Positions 1-9,347 of a stretch of 64,000 bases of DNA are shown here, in pieces. The notes under the pieces are model-generated. The model searched no databases. It was not told the DNA's origin and saw only the letters and a program-made list of their open reading frames with translations. Numbering within the stretch: position 1 is the first letter of the stretch; every line of letters starts with the position of its first letter. The translations under genes were made by a program, and so were the position numbers. Origin of the DNA: Clitoria ternatea (lineage: Eukaryota > Streptophyta > Magnoliopsida > Fabales > Fabaceae); contig CM075672.1 in the NCBI GenBank assembly GCA_037962975.1, positions 59,838,501 through 59,902,500 on the forward strand, given 5' to 3'.

Positions 1-1400
1 TTTTTCTGAACTTATTTCCTGACTCGGAGATGGAGAAATAATTTTTCCACTCCTAGTAATTATAGCCTTGCAATGTTCCCTTAGATTTACCTCGGTATCT
101 CCAGGGAAATTTCCTACTTGCCTCTCAGCTAATTGTTTAGAAAGCTGTTCGACTTGATTTTCTAAATTTCTTATGGACGCTTCCTGATTCTTAAAACTGG
201 CCTGAGTGGCCTGAATAAACTGAGAAAGTACATTCTCAAGTTCGAATTTTTCTTTAACAGGGGGTGAGAAGGTTGTTGTGGTCTATTTGTGGGTTGATTT
301 GGTGGGATGTTCTAATTCAGATGTGGACCTTTCTGCCAGGAAAAATTGGGGTGATTCCTATAATTAGGATTAAAGGAATTAGAAGGATAATTCCTTTGAT
401 ATTGTTGCTGCCCCATATAATTCACTTGCTCGGAAGGCATATTTGGATCACACAATCCATTCTCATGGTCTCCACCACAAAAGTCACAACTGATCATAGA
501 AACTTGACTCGGCTTTTGGAGTTCTGAAATCTGTATGCTTAGTTTCTCCAAAGCCTGAGTCATCAGTTTACTCTGAGCCAGATAAGCATCTTGTGCTTCT
601 AATTCTAATATCCCTCTCTTAGGGACTTGGCTCCTCTCACTAATCAAGCATTCATTAGAAGCCATAACGTCAATCAGCTCTATGGCTTCTTCTACAGTTT
701 TTGTTGTTAATGAACCTCCAGCTGAGGCATCAATCAGGACCCTGGTAGCTGGCCTGACACCATTATAGAAAATAGTTACCTGTTGCACATCAGAAATCTG
801 ATGATGAGGACATCTCCTCAAACTCTCTTTATACCGATCCCATGCTTCCATCAAAGACTCACCTTCTCTTTGTTGGAAACATGTGATTTCATTGCGCAAC
901 TTTGCATATTTAGAGGGAGGAAAATATTTAATCAAGAATTTTCGTTGCAAGTCCTCCCAAGTTGAAATACTGCCTCTCGGTTGACTCTGCAACCAGGCTT
1001 TTGCTCGGTCCCTCACAGAAAACGGAAACAATCTTAGTCGGATTGCCTCGTCAGGGACTCCATTCATTTTTACTGTGTCACAGATTTGGAGGAAGGTTGC
1101 TAGATGCAAATTTGGATCCTCAACCTCACTTCCTCTGAATTGTTCATTTCTTACCAACTGCAGTAAAGCTGGTTTTAGTTCAAAATTATTTGCTGAAATT
1201 GGTGGCCTAAGGATGCTAGATTGCGATCCTTCTTCAGTCGGCCTGGAGTAGTCACCTAATGTAACTCTCCTCTGTTCCATTTCTTTTTCTTCTTTTTGCT
1301 TTTTCTCTTTTCTTAGTCTACGTTCTAACAAGTCTATGTCAGGATCAAAGAAGAAAGGCTCTCCTCTGCTCCTTGACTGCATACAACAAATGTCACACAA
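1..1400 (-). pseudogene. gag: Gag of element A (Athila-like), broken and cut by window edge
   Basis: Structural capsid/nucleocapsid protein of a retrotransposon; it would form cytoplasmic particles around the element RNA. The open frame 1400-312 gives 362 residues. It begins in a basic/acidic region, then shows the retrotransposon gag fold with ILRPPI, NNFELKP, DPNLHL, RLRLFPFS, AKAWL, TWEDL and FYNG. Near the end is a zinc knuckle CDFCGGDHENGLC (CX2CX3HX4C, one residue shorter than standard). The frame stops at 314-312 (TAG). Gln/Pro-rich coding resumes in the same frame, then shifts near 250, after which a coiled-coil-like segment (SFKNQEASIRNLENQVEQL) runs to the edge. Element D gag has the same order, including the coiled-coil region. 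The start codon is the first ATG of the open frame; a start further in is possible. Confidence 0.85.
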
Positions 1401-1548
1401 AAGAACAATTCACAACTACGACTAAATCTATACGAAAACAACAAACTACTACTACTAAAAACAAAAGTGAAACTTCGTATTAAATGCAAACAAAAGTAAA
1501 ACGGTTAAGTCTAGTACCGGTCCAAGGATTGTTGATATTACTCAACAA

Positions 1549-1566
1549 TCCCCGGCAACGGCACCA
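1549..1566 (-). other. Primer binding site of element A (tRNA-Asp)
   Basis: On the minus strand this reads TGGTGCCGTTGCCGGGGA. It matches the complement of the 3' end of plant tRNA-Asp (ending GGCAACGGCGCCA) with one mismatch. It lies 9 bases inside the LTR edge, the usual place where reverse transcription starts. The tRNA sequence is from general knowledge. Confidence 0.85.
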
Positions 1567-1575
1567 TTAACTTAG

Positions 1576-3306
1576 TGCTAAAATCCCGAGTCATTAATTT
1601 GATATGAAAATCTTAGTAAAACAAAATGTGACTCTCGGATTTACACTTTGGAAAGCGCACCAGTCGTTAAAATTGTAGTGTATTTGATCGTCCCACAGGG
1701 ATTGTGGTAAGTACCTCAATCTAGGACTAGTACAAGCTGAACCAACAGAAAATACATGAAGTTCATTCGGTTTTTATGGTTTTGGTGTTTTCTAGTTGTT
1801 TTTGGTATTTTCAGAAACAGAGTTAAGATGAATGTGAAAAGTGATTAAAAGAAAATAGGTCAGGATTGCTTCGGCTCACAATTTCCTCAAGAAACATGCA
1901 ATTAAAGTATAATCGAACTTCACAATCTAGAGGACAATCCGTTTGTGGTTATTCCCTAATTCCTTAGGTGAAAAACACTAATCCTTAAGCAATGAACCTT
2001 AATTCCTTAAGTGCTCGATTAACCTAAGAATCTAATGCGAAATTGGAGGTTGAACTCTAACTATTCACCTAAATTGATTAGGCCTGGACTAGTTAGAAAG
2101 CTGGAAGTTACCTAAGCTTCAACCATGATTCCTCACTAGCGAAGTTCTTCATCAGTTCTGGATTTGTCAATCCAGCAGTTCTGCTCCACTCCTTAGCTTG
2201 TTCGCCTCAGGATCTAGAAGCCGATCTCCTTGCTCACAGCTTCAAGACTCCATTGCTAACCTTCGCAATCCCAACCTTAGGGATTTAGAACTCCATTGAC
2301 TTCGGTTCCATCGAAGGATTGTGGAACGTAATGGAGGAGAGGATTTAGAGAGAGAAAAATGTGTAGTGAGATGTTCGAAGTGTTTATGAATGTTCTCCGT
2401 TCTGTTATTTCGTATCTGTGTATGCATGTGTGTCTTACAGAATATGTACAACCTATATATATATATATGTTTCTACCTAACTAACTAACTTAACTGATAA
2501 CTTAGAAAACTTAAGTTATCGTCTAAACTAACTAATTACATAACTTACAGAATAACTAACTAATTACAGATCAGCTCCTAACAGATTCCAGCTCATCCCT
2601 AGCTGGTTACAGCACAGCGCCAGCTAATAACAGCTCACAACTTAAGTTACTAAGGTGCAGTAGGAGGGACAGCAGCATGAAACTACATCGGTGTCGAGTG
2701 TGTTGTTGCAGGAAAGGAACAATGTTTAAGTTACTGCCTCTATGTTTCAGCAAACTAGATTATCGCTTGAGCTAATTTAAACTCTCGCTTGAGCGAGTTC
2801 GGATTTGTACTGCAGTGTTGTTTTCTCGCTTAAGCGCTATGGCGAAGCTTGGGCGAGTTCGGTTCTTTGAAGTTATACTTGAACGAGGTCGGCTCTTGCT
2901 AGAGTGGATTGATAAATGAATCAACGTTCTAAAGTTGACGCTCGGGTTCTCATGCAGTATCTGATTCCCTGTTCTCTTTTGGAGTCGGTCTCTTGGGAGT
3001 CTTTTCAAGTCGGGCTTTTGTTAATTCCTTTCGGTTAACCCTTTGAAGTCTCAGCCAATCGGTCTTGTGAACTTCTTTCAGTCGGATTTACGACTTCTCA
3101 CTCGGCTTTATAAATTCTTGCTCGGCTTTTGGTAATTCTTCACTCGGATTTGTCTTCTTTTCTCAAGTGCACCCTGTTCCTGCACCAAAAATCAACTAAT
3201 TGCCTAGCATTTGTATGCTGGCTACTTATTAAATTTATAAATAGTAATAAATCTTAATTTATTAATGTTTTTAACCATTCTCTTCTATAAATAAAACACT
3301 TTTGCA
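1576..3306 (-). repeat. 5' LTR of element A (about 1.73 kb)
   Basis: On the minus strand the LTR would begin TGCAAAAGTG at 3306 and end TTTTAGCA at 1576, giving TG...CA ends and an imperfect terminal inverted repeat. The start resembles the start of the Athila-like LTR of D (TGATAAGTGC), which supports the outer edge. The inner edge is set by the primer site. A TA-rich block at about 2453-2470 could hold the TATA box. The part at 2760-3170 contains several CACTCGG-type and CGCTTGAGCG-type words. The second LTR is outside the window, so the edges rest on these features alone. Confidence 0.7.
2760..2890. repeat. CGCTTGAGCG-type palindromes in LTR of A
   Basis: Short words such as TCGCTTGAGC, CTCGCTTGAGCGAG and CTCGCTTAAGCGC are clustered here. 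The same palindrome family occurs in LTRs of D, G, H, J and K, which belong to other families and clades. Confidence 0.75.
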
Positions 3307-3389
3307 ATATTTATATAATTTATAAATTATTATCAATTAATTGAATAATAAGGCTAAACTAACCACTTACACAACGAATTAATTCTAAA
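3307..3389. other. AT-rich junction between elements A and C
   Basis: Very AT-rich sequence with no coding signal. It lies outside the proposed LTR edge of A and before the first recognisable integrase codons of C. It may be decayed C sequence or older target DNA. Confidence 0.4.
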
Positions 3390-3390
3390 A

Positions 3391-4678
3391 TTGAACAGAA
3401 TAATTAAGTCTTTTCAAGACTTATTAGTACTTACTAAAGCTCACAAAAGTATGCTAAGCATCCATCCGGGCATTATAAAAATGTATCATGATCTGAAGTT
3501 GCATTTCTGGTGGCCTGGATTGAAAAGAGATGTTGATTATGTGACTCATTGTATTATATGTCAGAAATCAAAGGTTGAACATCAGAAACCATCTGGTGGT
3601 TTATAGTCTCTTGAGGTTCTTGTATGGAAATCGGATGCTATTGCCATGGATTTCGTGATGGGATTACCTAAGACTCGTAGTGGTCATGACGTTATCTGGG
3701 TTATTGTAGATAGATTGACAAAGTCTGCATATTTCTTGCCTATTAATATGAGATACCCCTTGCAGAGACTAGCACAGTTGTATATCAGTAAGATCGTTCG
3801 ACTACACGGTGTTCCATCTTCTATTGTGTCAGATAGAGATTCGAGGTTTACTTCCCGATTTTAGGGAAACTTGCATTAGGAGTTAGGCTCGAAGCTTTGA
3901 TTGAGTTCGGCCTATCATCCCCAGACAGATGGACAGTCTAAGCGTACCATTCAGAGTATAGAAGACTTGTTGAGGTCCTGTGTGCTAGAGCATGGTGGTG
4001 GCTGGGAGCAGTATCTCCTATTGATTGAATTCACTTATAATAATAGCTATCACAGGAGCATCGGTATGGCTCCATATAAAGCTTTATATTGCAGAAAATG
4101 CCAAACACGTCTTTGTTGGTCAGAGACTGGTGAGAGTATGATGTTGGGCCCTGAGATTATACAACAAACCTCTAAGTAAATTCAAATGATCAGAGAGAAA
4201 ATGAAGGCATCCCAAGATCATCAGAAAAGTTATCATGATAAGCAGATAAAACCACTTGAGTTTCAGGTTGGTGACAGAGTGTGTCTAAAAGTTTCTCCTA
4301 GTAAAGGTATTGGAAGGGCATTGAAAAGCAAGAAACTGAGTCCAAGGTATATTGGACCCTATGAAGTGTTGAAAAGAGTTGGCCCTATGGCCTATCAAAT
4401 AACAATGCCTTCTCATTTGTCAAATTTGTATGATGTGTTTCATGTATCTCAGTTGAGAAAGTACTTGCCAGATCCCACACATGAGATGCCAGATGATGAT
4501 GTTGAGATCAGAGAGAACCTGACCACTATAGCTGGGCCCACTGGTATAGTGGATAGATCCGTAAAACGCTTGAGAAGCAAGAATATACAGTTGGTTAAGG
4601 TGGCTTGGCAACAGAATCCATGTATACTTGGGAACGTGAAGATGCTATAAGACAACAATATCCTGAGCTATTCCATTG
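3391..4678 (+). pseudogene. int: Integrase-chromodomain fragment of element C
   Basis: This is the C-terminal part of a Ty3/gypsy polyprotein. In order it shows the HHCC zinc-binding region (KAHKSMLSIHPG, then CIICQKSK), the catalytic core with DFVMGLP, the SDRDSRFTSRF segment and QTDGQSKRTIQS, then the GPY-type module (YIGPYEV, FHVSQLRKYLPDP) and a chromodomain-like tail (IVDRSVKRLRSKN). All pieces to about 4610 share one frame, interrupted by stops near 3604, 3862, 3898 and 4177. Most replace residues that are Trp or Gln in E and J. A frameshift near 4610-4620 precedes the end, which in another frame finishes at about 4678 (QQYPELFH). It encodes no working enzyme. Chromodomain integrases in this clade are known to steer insertion to heterochromatin. 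Confidence 0.9.
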
Positions 4679-4718
4679 AGGTATGTTTATATTTGAATTT
4701 CGAGGACCAAATTCTTTG

Positions 4719-4732
4719 ATGGAGGGGAGAAT
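4719..4732 (+). other. Polypurine tract of element C
   Basis: GATGGAGGGGAGAAT directly abuts the LTR start TGTAACATCC. The upstream context (TTTCGAGGACCAAATT) matches the conserved GGACGAAATT box before the polypurine tracts of E, J and K. Confidence 0.8.
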
Positions 4733-5718
4733 TGTAACATCCTAAAAATAAGATTTATTATCAAAGCATGGTTAAAAGAGGGATTTAAAGGAAAATGGGA
4801 GATTAATTAGAACAATTACTAAAATGACGAACACGTCCCTAATAATTACCGTAATGACCAACATGTCCCTAAGTTATTTAAAATTCAAAATCCCTTCTTT
4901 TTTCTTCCAATTTCATTTTGTTGGCAACTGAGAGCAAGAGACCTTGCTTCTACTTCTCCATCCCTTCTAATTAGTATCCCTAATCCCTTTCTTTTCTAAT
5001 TTCTCTCAAATCCATCTAATTAAAGTGAAATCAAGCCTTTCTCTTTTCTTTCTTTTACGTTGGAAGCCAAGGCTCAAGGGAGAAAGCTTGAATTCTCCAA
5101 TTAGAGGTGAGATTATAAATACCTATCATGGATTTTGGTATACTTTTGTTTCTATTCTTCAATTCATTCAATTATGTGAAATTTTGAAGTTATTGGAAGC
5201 CATTGGCATAAGTGAAGAGCTTAGGTCTTCAAGGACCCTAAGCTTTTCATGGAAAAGTGAAATTAAGTGGCTTCTTGAATTGCTAATCTTTTAGGATTGA
5301 AGCTTAATAATGGTTGTTTCAATGAAATATGGTAGCTTCGGAGAGTTTCAGAGGTTTTCAGAGTTCAGAGTTAATCGAAATAAAATACTGAAGTCGTCGA
5401 AGCTTGTCGATAAGTTAAAACATACTAAAAATGATTGTGGTTTGACGTTTATTGATCAAAATGGAAAGTTAATGTCGAATACAGTGTTTAAGTACATGTA
5501 TTATTAATTTTAGGAAGTTGTTTGATTCGAGGAATAGAGATCGAGGCCTACGATTTGCAATTAGTAAGGTTTGATAGCTTTTGGAGCTTTTGGGAATTCT
5601 CTATTCGAGGTAGGGGGAGCTTTTACATTTTAAATGCATGGTTTATAGCCAAATTCGAGGTTTATTGATATGTTGAATTATGTATGATTTAATCAATGAT
5701 TATGAATTTTATGATATG
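4733..5718 (+). repeat. 3' LTR of element C, part 1
   Basis: The LTR begins TGTAACATCCTAAAAATAAG directly after the polypurine tract and runs into element D. Short open frames in it (for example 5025-5294) show no family signature and are not taken as genes. The GGTAGGGGGAGC...TGCATGGTTTAT block at about 5611-5643 resembles blocks at 34113 in G and 41816 in K, showing that these LTRs share modules. Confidence 0.8.
5714..5718. repeat. Target-site duplication of D, left copy (atatg)
   Basis: The five bases atatg directly precede the LTR of D and are repeated at 28081-28085 directly after its 3' LTR. Confidence 0.9.
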
Positions 5719-6096
5719 TGATAAGTGCTTTATAATACAATAAATTAGGTCTAAATTGCTTAAGATTTTAGTGATTATCCACTGTATTTCCTTTATTTAT
5801 TGCGATTTTTGCTTTCTTTCCACTCTAGTCTACTTGGGTATGTTATTTTGCAGGAATTAAGGTAATAAAGGGTCAAAAGCAAGAGAAAAGCGACCATAAA
5901 ATGATAAAGAAACAAGAAGAACAAGCCCAAAGTGGAAAGAATTCTCTTTTTAAAGCTGAAATCCGACTCAGAAAGCTGAAATCCGACTCAGAGCAATGAA
6001 ATCCGACTCAAAATAGGCCAAATCCGAGTGGGATAACTTAAAATAGGCCAAATCCGAGTGGGATAACTCAGAAATGACCAAATCCAAGTGGAATAC
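5719..6096 (+). repeat. 5' LTR of D, part 1
   Basis: It begins TGATAAGTGC and matches the start of the 3' LTR at 25247 almost base for base. It is cut by E at 6096/6097. Reading across the insertion (6096 to 16079) recovers the uninterrupted order seen at 25616-25630. Confidence 0.93.
6092..6096. repeat. Target-site duplication of E, left copy (aatac)
   Basis: aatac lies on both sides of E (also 16074-16078). The empty site is visible in the 3' LTR of D near 25620, where the word occurs once. Confidence 0.95.
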
Positions 6097-7320
6097 TGTA
6101 ACACCCTAATTATTTGCAACTAATAAATCCCCAAAATATGAGAAAATTTTTCACCAAAACAGTCACGTAACATCTGATGTAGAAGGAAGCAGGCAATGGG
6201 GAAAAGCTAAGAACATTCACGCGCATAAAGCAACCTACAGGGAAGCTAAAGACTGAGCCGTTTCAATGGGTTTATCGTAATACACCAATACTAGGGCGGA
6301 TTGCACAACACCGTTTGTTCGCTTAGACGGGGTCTTACACCGTCCAGGCGGAGTATGGTAATACAGCAGCGGATAGAAGAAATTTCGCACCGAGGCTTCC
6401 CTTCGAGAAAATACTGGTCACTTAACAGAAGGAATGGATAAGGGAAATATGTTAATACATCCACACGCGTAGCATTTGGTGGAAAGGCGAAGTTGGAATC
6501 ATTCTACTTGGCTAGGCGGGGTATATGTATCTTGGGCGGGCTGTCCTAGTTACTTGGGCGAGGTATGACACCACCTAAACGAAATCTACATAACGCCTCC
6601 TTAACACAACCACAAGGTAATTTCCTCCATCGAGTATGGACAAGGGTTCACTAAGTAAATCCTCACACTCGCCTTTCACTTAGAAAAATGAGAAGTTATA
6701 GGGTACATAACGTTAGTAGGTTGTGGAGAAAGGAAGAGTTTGAACCTATTCCGCCCAACTCAACTAATTATGACAACGCCTGGGCGGACTTAGCCATACG
6801 CCCAAATCCGGGGTCAACATCGGGGTCCGGATTGCGTTAGTATCACCACGGATAGGAAAGGATAATGGTCGATATTTCGCTCTGGTAAATACTCGCTTCA
6901 GCGTGAGTTCTCGCGCTTGGGCGGATTGCTACCATACTTCAGGCGGGGTACGACTCCGCCCAACGTATCCGACATGAGCCTTTCCTAAGACAATTCTCGG
7001 TTCGTTCGGACTTAACTATAACCTGCTCAATCAAACTGTCCCTGCTTATCTATTAAAGCATAATTATAAAACAAGACAGCACTTAACATCACACACACAA
7101 AACCATACATCCATATGTACATAAGAGTGTATATTAATATTTACAAATGCAAAATCAAACTTCTTCTTGTTCATAAGGTTCTATTCATTCACAAAAACAT
7201 TAACATCCGGTATGAGCTAGTCCGGGCTTTATCTAACAACGCCTCAATTAAACCTTCGAATTGCGTCAGCACTCCGCCCAGCATTCCAGCTCTGATTCTG
7301 ATTCTCCTCACGAGAGACAT

Positions 7321-7382
7321 TCACTGAAAATTGCCACTGCAGGGGTGAGCTTTTACATGTATAATGATACTCACAGACTCGG
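7321..7382 (-). repeat. Conserved GCTCACCCC box in E 3' LTR
   Basis: On the minus strand this reads ATGTAAAAGCTCACCCCTGC followed by TTTTCAGTG. The same box is in the other LTR (14687-14748), in H (32578-32640), G (35555-35600), K (42868-42915 and 50003-50050) and, decayed, C (28546-28580). Its role is unknown. Confidence 0.7.
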
Positions 7383-7586
7383 TATCAGCGTCAGTACACG
7401 CTCCTGCTATCATTCAACCTTTCTCAAGTAACCAAGTTCATACAATTCAAACAACATTCATGATACGCATAATTCACAGAGTTTATTCCACATCTAAATA
7501 TATATTCATGCATTCAAAAGTCATACACATGCACATATACAGATTTATACATCACCACAATCAACCTTACTTCTACATGCATGTCT

Positions 7587-7801
7587 GCGGATCCGACTCG
7601 GGAAAAGACTCTCAGTTACAGCCCCCTTTTTCTTTTGGCCCCTCGTCCCTCAGCTCTTACCAGGTGGCACCGGCCCCCCACGGCGTCTCGAGACTCACTT
7701 CTCTAGCTCCAACGGCTACCACGAGCCCTATTGGGATCTAGCCAGGGTTGGTAACTGGAAGTCATTTCCCTTGGGGTTCTTGACCTTCCATGGGTCACCC
7801 C
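7587..7801 (-). repeat. Shared LTR module (about 215 bp) in E 3' LTR
   Basis: A block from CGGATCCGACTCGGG to ATGGGTCACCC is conserved in H (32869-33076) and, in opposite orientation as expected for plus-oriented LTRs, in both LTRs of K (42357-42557, 49490-49691). It contains the perfect palindrome GTCTCGAGAC. It stands out because the sequence around it has diverged far more. Confidence 0.8.
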
Positions 7802-8471
7802 ACTCTTACTCATGCAACTAACACATTTATCATTACACATCATCGCGCCATGAACACATTACCGTAGTCGTCAAGTAAGAACGGATATCTCCCATTATTC
7901 ATCATCATTCAGTCAATCGCACCAGCGCATGATACAGTCGATCATCAGACTAACAACATTGAGCAATTCAATTAAGAACATGCACATACACATTTTTCAC
8001 AGAGACAACAAAATAGATCCATCATTATCATCCACGAGCAAACTACGCCATCGTCACGAAAATCACTATCAAAATCTCAAATCATGCATCAGTTCTAATG
8101 AAATCATAAAAACATGCACACACACACACACTTGGCAGTACGTTCATCCGGTACCGTTCTTAGACCATGCATTCGACATGCAAGCGCCCCCTACCTTAAG
8201 AAGACTCCTCAGAAACCTTTTCCGCTCTTGTCGTTGGGTCCGATGTCCTTCTCCTGGTTCGTCCGGTCTTCTTTGGCTTTGTCGTATTCTGCGCCTGATT
8301 CTGGAATGGGGTGTGGTCCGTTCTTCAGTACTGGAATCAAGATCTCCAGGAGCGAAGAGTGAGAGAAGAGAAGAAGAAGAAAGATGAAGACGAAGAGAGA
8401 AAACAGAGGATGAGGTGACGGAGAAGAGAGTCTGAAGAATTGGCAAAAGTGTTCATCACTAAAGGCTCACG

Positions 8472-8487
8472 ACATATATATATATAA
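8472..8487 (-). promoter_or_regulatory. Probable TATA region, 3' LTR of E
   Basis: An alternating TA block about 220-235 bases from the LTR start on the minus strand. Its twin in the 5' LTR (15838-15853) would be the promoter of the element. Identified by sequence only. Confidence 0.5.
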
Positions 8488-8707
8488 GTGTACATGTGCA
8501 TGCGCACAGCAAAAGCAAGAGTGGGATGGGAGAGTGCGTGCCCGTCAGTCACGCGCACTCCACCTCATCCCCTGTCCGCCACCATTTTAATATTTTAATG
8601 GCTTAAACTCACTTAGTTAAATGCACTTAACAGTTATTTCTAGTTGAAATCAAGTCTTAATGGTTCATTCTTTATTCAGCATTAAATTTTAAAACGGGGA
8701 TGTTACA

Positions 8708-8720
8708 GTTCTCCCCCACT
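8708..8720 (-). other. Polypurine tract of E
   Basis: AGTGGGGGAGAAC on the minus strand touches the 3' LTR start. The upstream box TTTCGGGGACGAAATTCC is the conserved element end also seen in J and K. Confidence 0.9.
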
Positions 8721-8744
8721 GAAAAGGAATTTCGTCCCCGAAAT

Positions 8745-9347
8745 TCAGTTGGTACTTACGTAGGTAAACAATTCGGGGTACTGCTGTCGCATGGCGTCTT
8801 CGCGCTCCCACGTATAGGAGGTGATTTTGCCTTGCTGCCACTCCACCTTAACCAGCCTTACGTTCTTGTTTCTTAAGCGTTTTACCGATTGATCCACGAT
8901 TCCAACCGGTGTAGTCACAGCGGTTAGGTCTTCCTTGATCTCTACCTCGTCGTCAGGCATCGTGTGGCTGGGGTCATGCAAATACTTCCTTAGTTGAGAC
9001 ACATGAAAAACGTTGTGTAATCGGGACAAGTGAATTGGTAACGCGAGGCGGTATGCCACGGGGCCAATCCGTTCTACTACCTCATAAGGTCCGATGTAGC
9101 GAGGGCTTAACTTCCCACTTTTTAAGGCTCGTCCAACTCCTTTACTCGGAGAGGTTCTCAGAAACACTCGATCTCCGACTTGAAATTCCAATGGCTTGAT
9201 GCGTTTGTCATGGTAGCTCTTCTGCCTGTCTTGTGATGCTTTCATCTTCTCCCTTATCACTCGGATCTGTTCTGTGGTTTGCTTCACGATGTCTGGTCCC
9301 AGTAATAGACTTTCACCCGTTTCCGACCAGCAGAGCGGGGTTCGCAT
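8745..9347 (-). pseudogene. Integrase C-terminus and chromodomain of E, out of frame
   Basis: A 200-codon open frame holding the tail of the polyprotein. It has a coiled basic stretch (REKMKASQDRQKSYHDK), the GPY-type integrase C-terminal module (LSPRYIGPYEVVERIG, FHVSQLRKYLHDP) and a chromodomain-like segment (GIVDQSVKRLRNKNVRLVKV, ending TWEREDAMRQQYPELF). In J and C these regions follow the integrase core directly. Here they are displaced by one base from the upstream frame 9284-13174, with 64 bases of overlap. The ATG at 9347 is a chance codon, not a start. It would be translated only by frameshifting. Confidence 0.9.

Larger units (their letters stand above)
1..3306 (-). mobile_element. 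Element A: Athila-like Ty3/gypsy retrotransposon, 5' part only
   Basis: Read on the minus strand, the order is 5' LTR (3306 down to 1576), a tRNA-Asp primer site (1566-1549), a short leader and gag (1400 downward, running off the left edge). This order, the primer type and the gag family are those of plant Athila/Tat retrotransposons. Pol and the 3' LTR lie outside the window, so a target-site duplication cannot be checked. Gag has at least one stop and one frameshift, so this copy is not autonomous. Clade assignment is by gag similarity to element D and by the primer site; Athila rather than Tat is likely but not proven. Confidence 0.85.
3390..5718 (+). mobile_element. Element C, left part: old chromovirus 3' end
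   Basis: This holds the integrase-chromodomain end of pol, a polypurine tract and the first 986 bp of a 3' LTR. The rest of the LTR continues at 28086 because element D inserted at 5718/5719 (TSD atatg). The integrase is closest by eye to that of J. The 5' side is truncated inside the integrase zinc-binding region. Many stops make it the oldest chromovirus copy here. Confidence 0.8.
6097..8707 (-). repeat. 3' LTR of E (2611 bp)
   Basis: On the minus strand it starts TGTAACATCCCCG at 8707 and ends AATTAGGGTGTTACA at 6097. A TATA-rich block at 8472-8487 lies only about 220 bases from the LTR start, so U3 is short and most of the LTR would be transcribed. The part at 6250-6960 is rich in GCGGGG/CGCCTAGGCGG-type words. 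The part at 7587-7801 is a GC-richer module shared with H and K. Small open frames here are non-coding. Confidence 0.95.

Noticed and set aside
2440..2480. TA repeat considered as a recombination or origin site
   Set aside because: Simple (TA)n runs occur in most LTRs here and fit TATA-rich promoters or microsatellites.
3307..3389. Possible target-site duplication of A (bases after 3306)
   Set aside because: The other flank of A is outside the window, so nothing can be compared.
8144..8446. 100-codon frame on the minus strand, repeated at 15510-15812
   Set aside because: Lies in the purine/pyrimidine-rich leader of the E LTR; low-complexity Ser/Arg composition. LTR sequence, not a gene.
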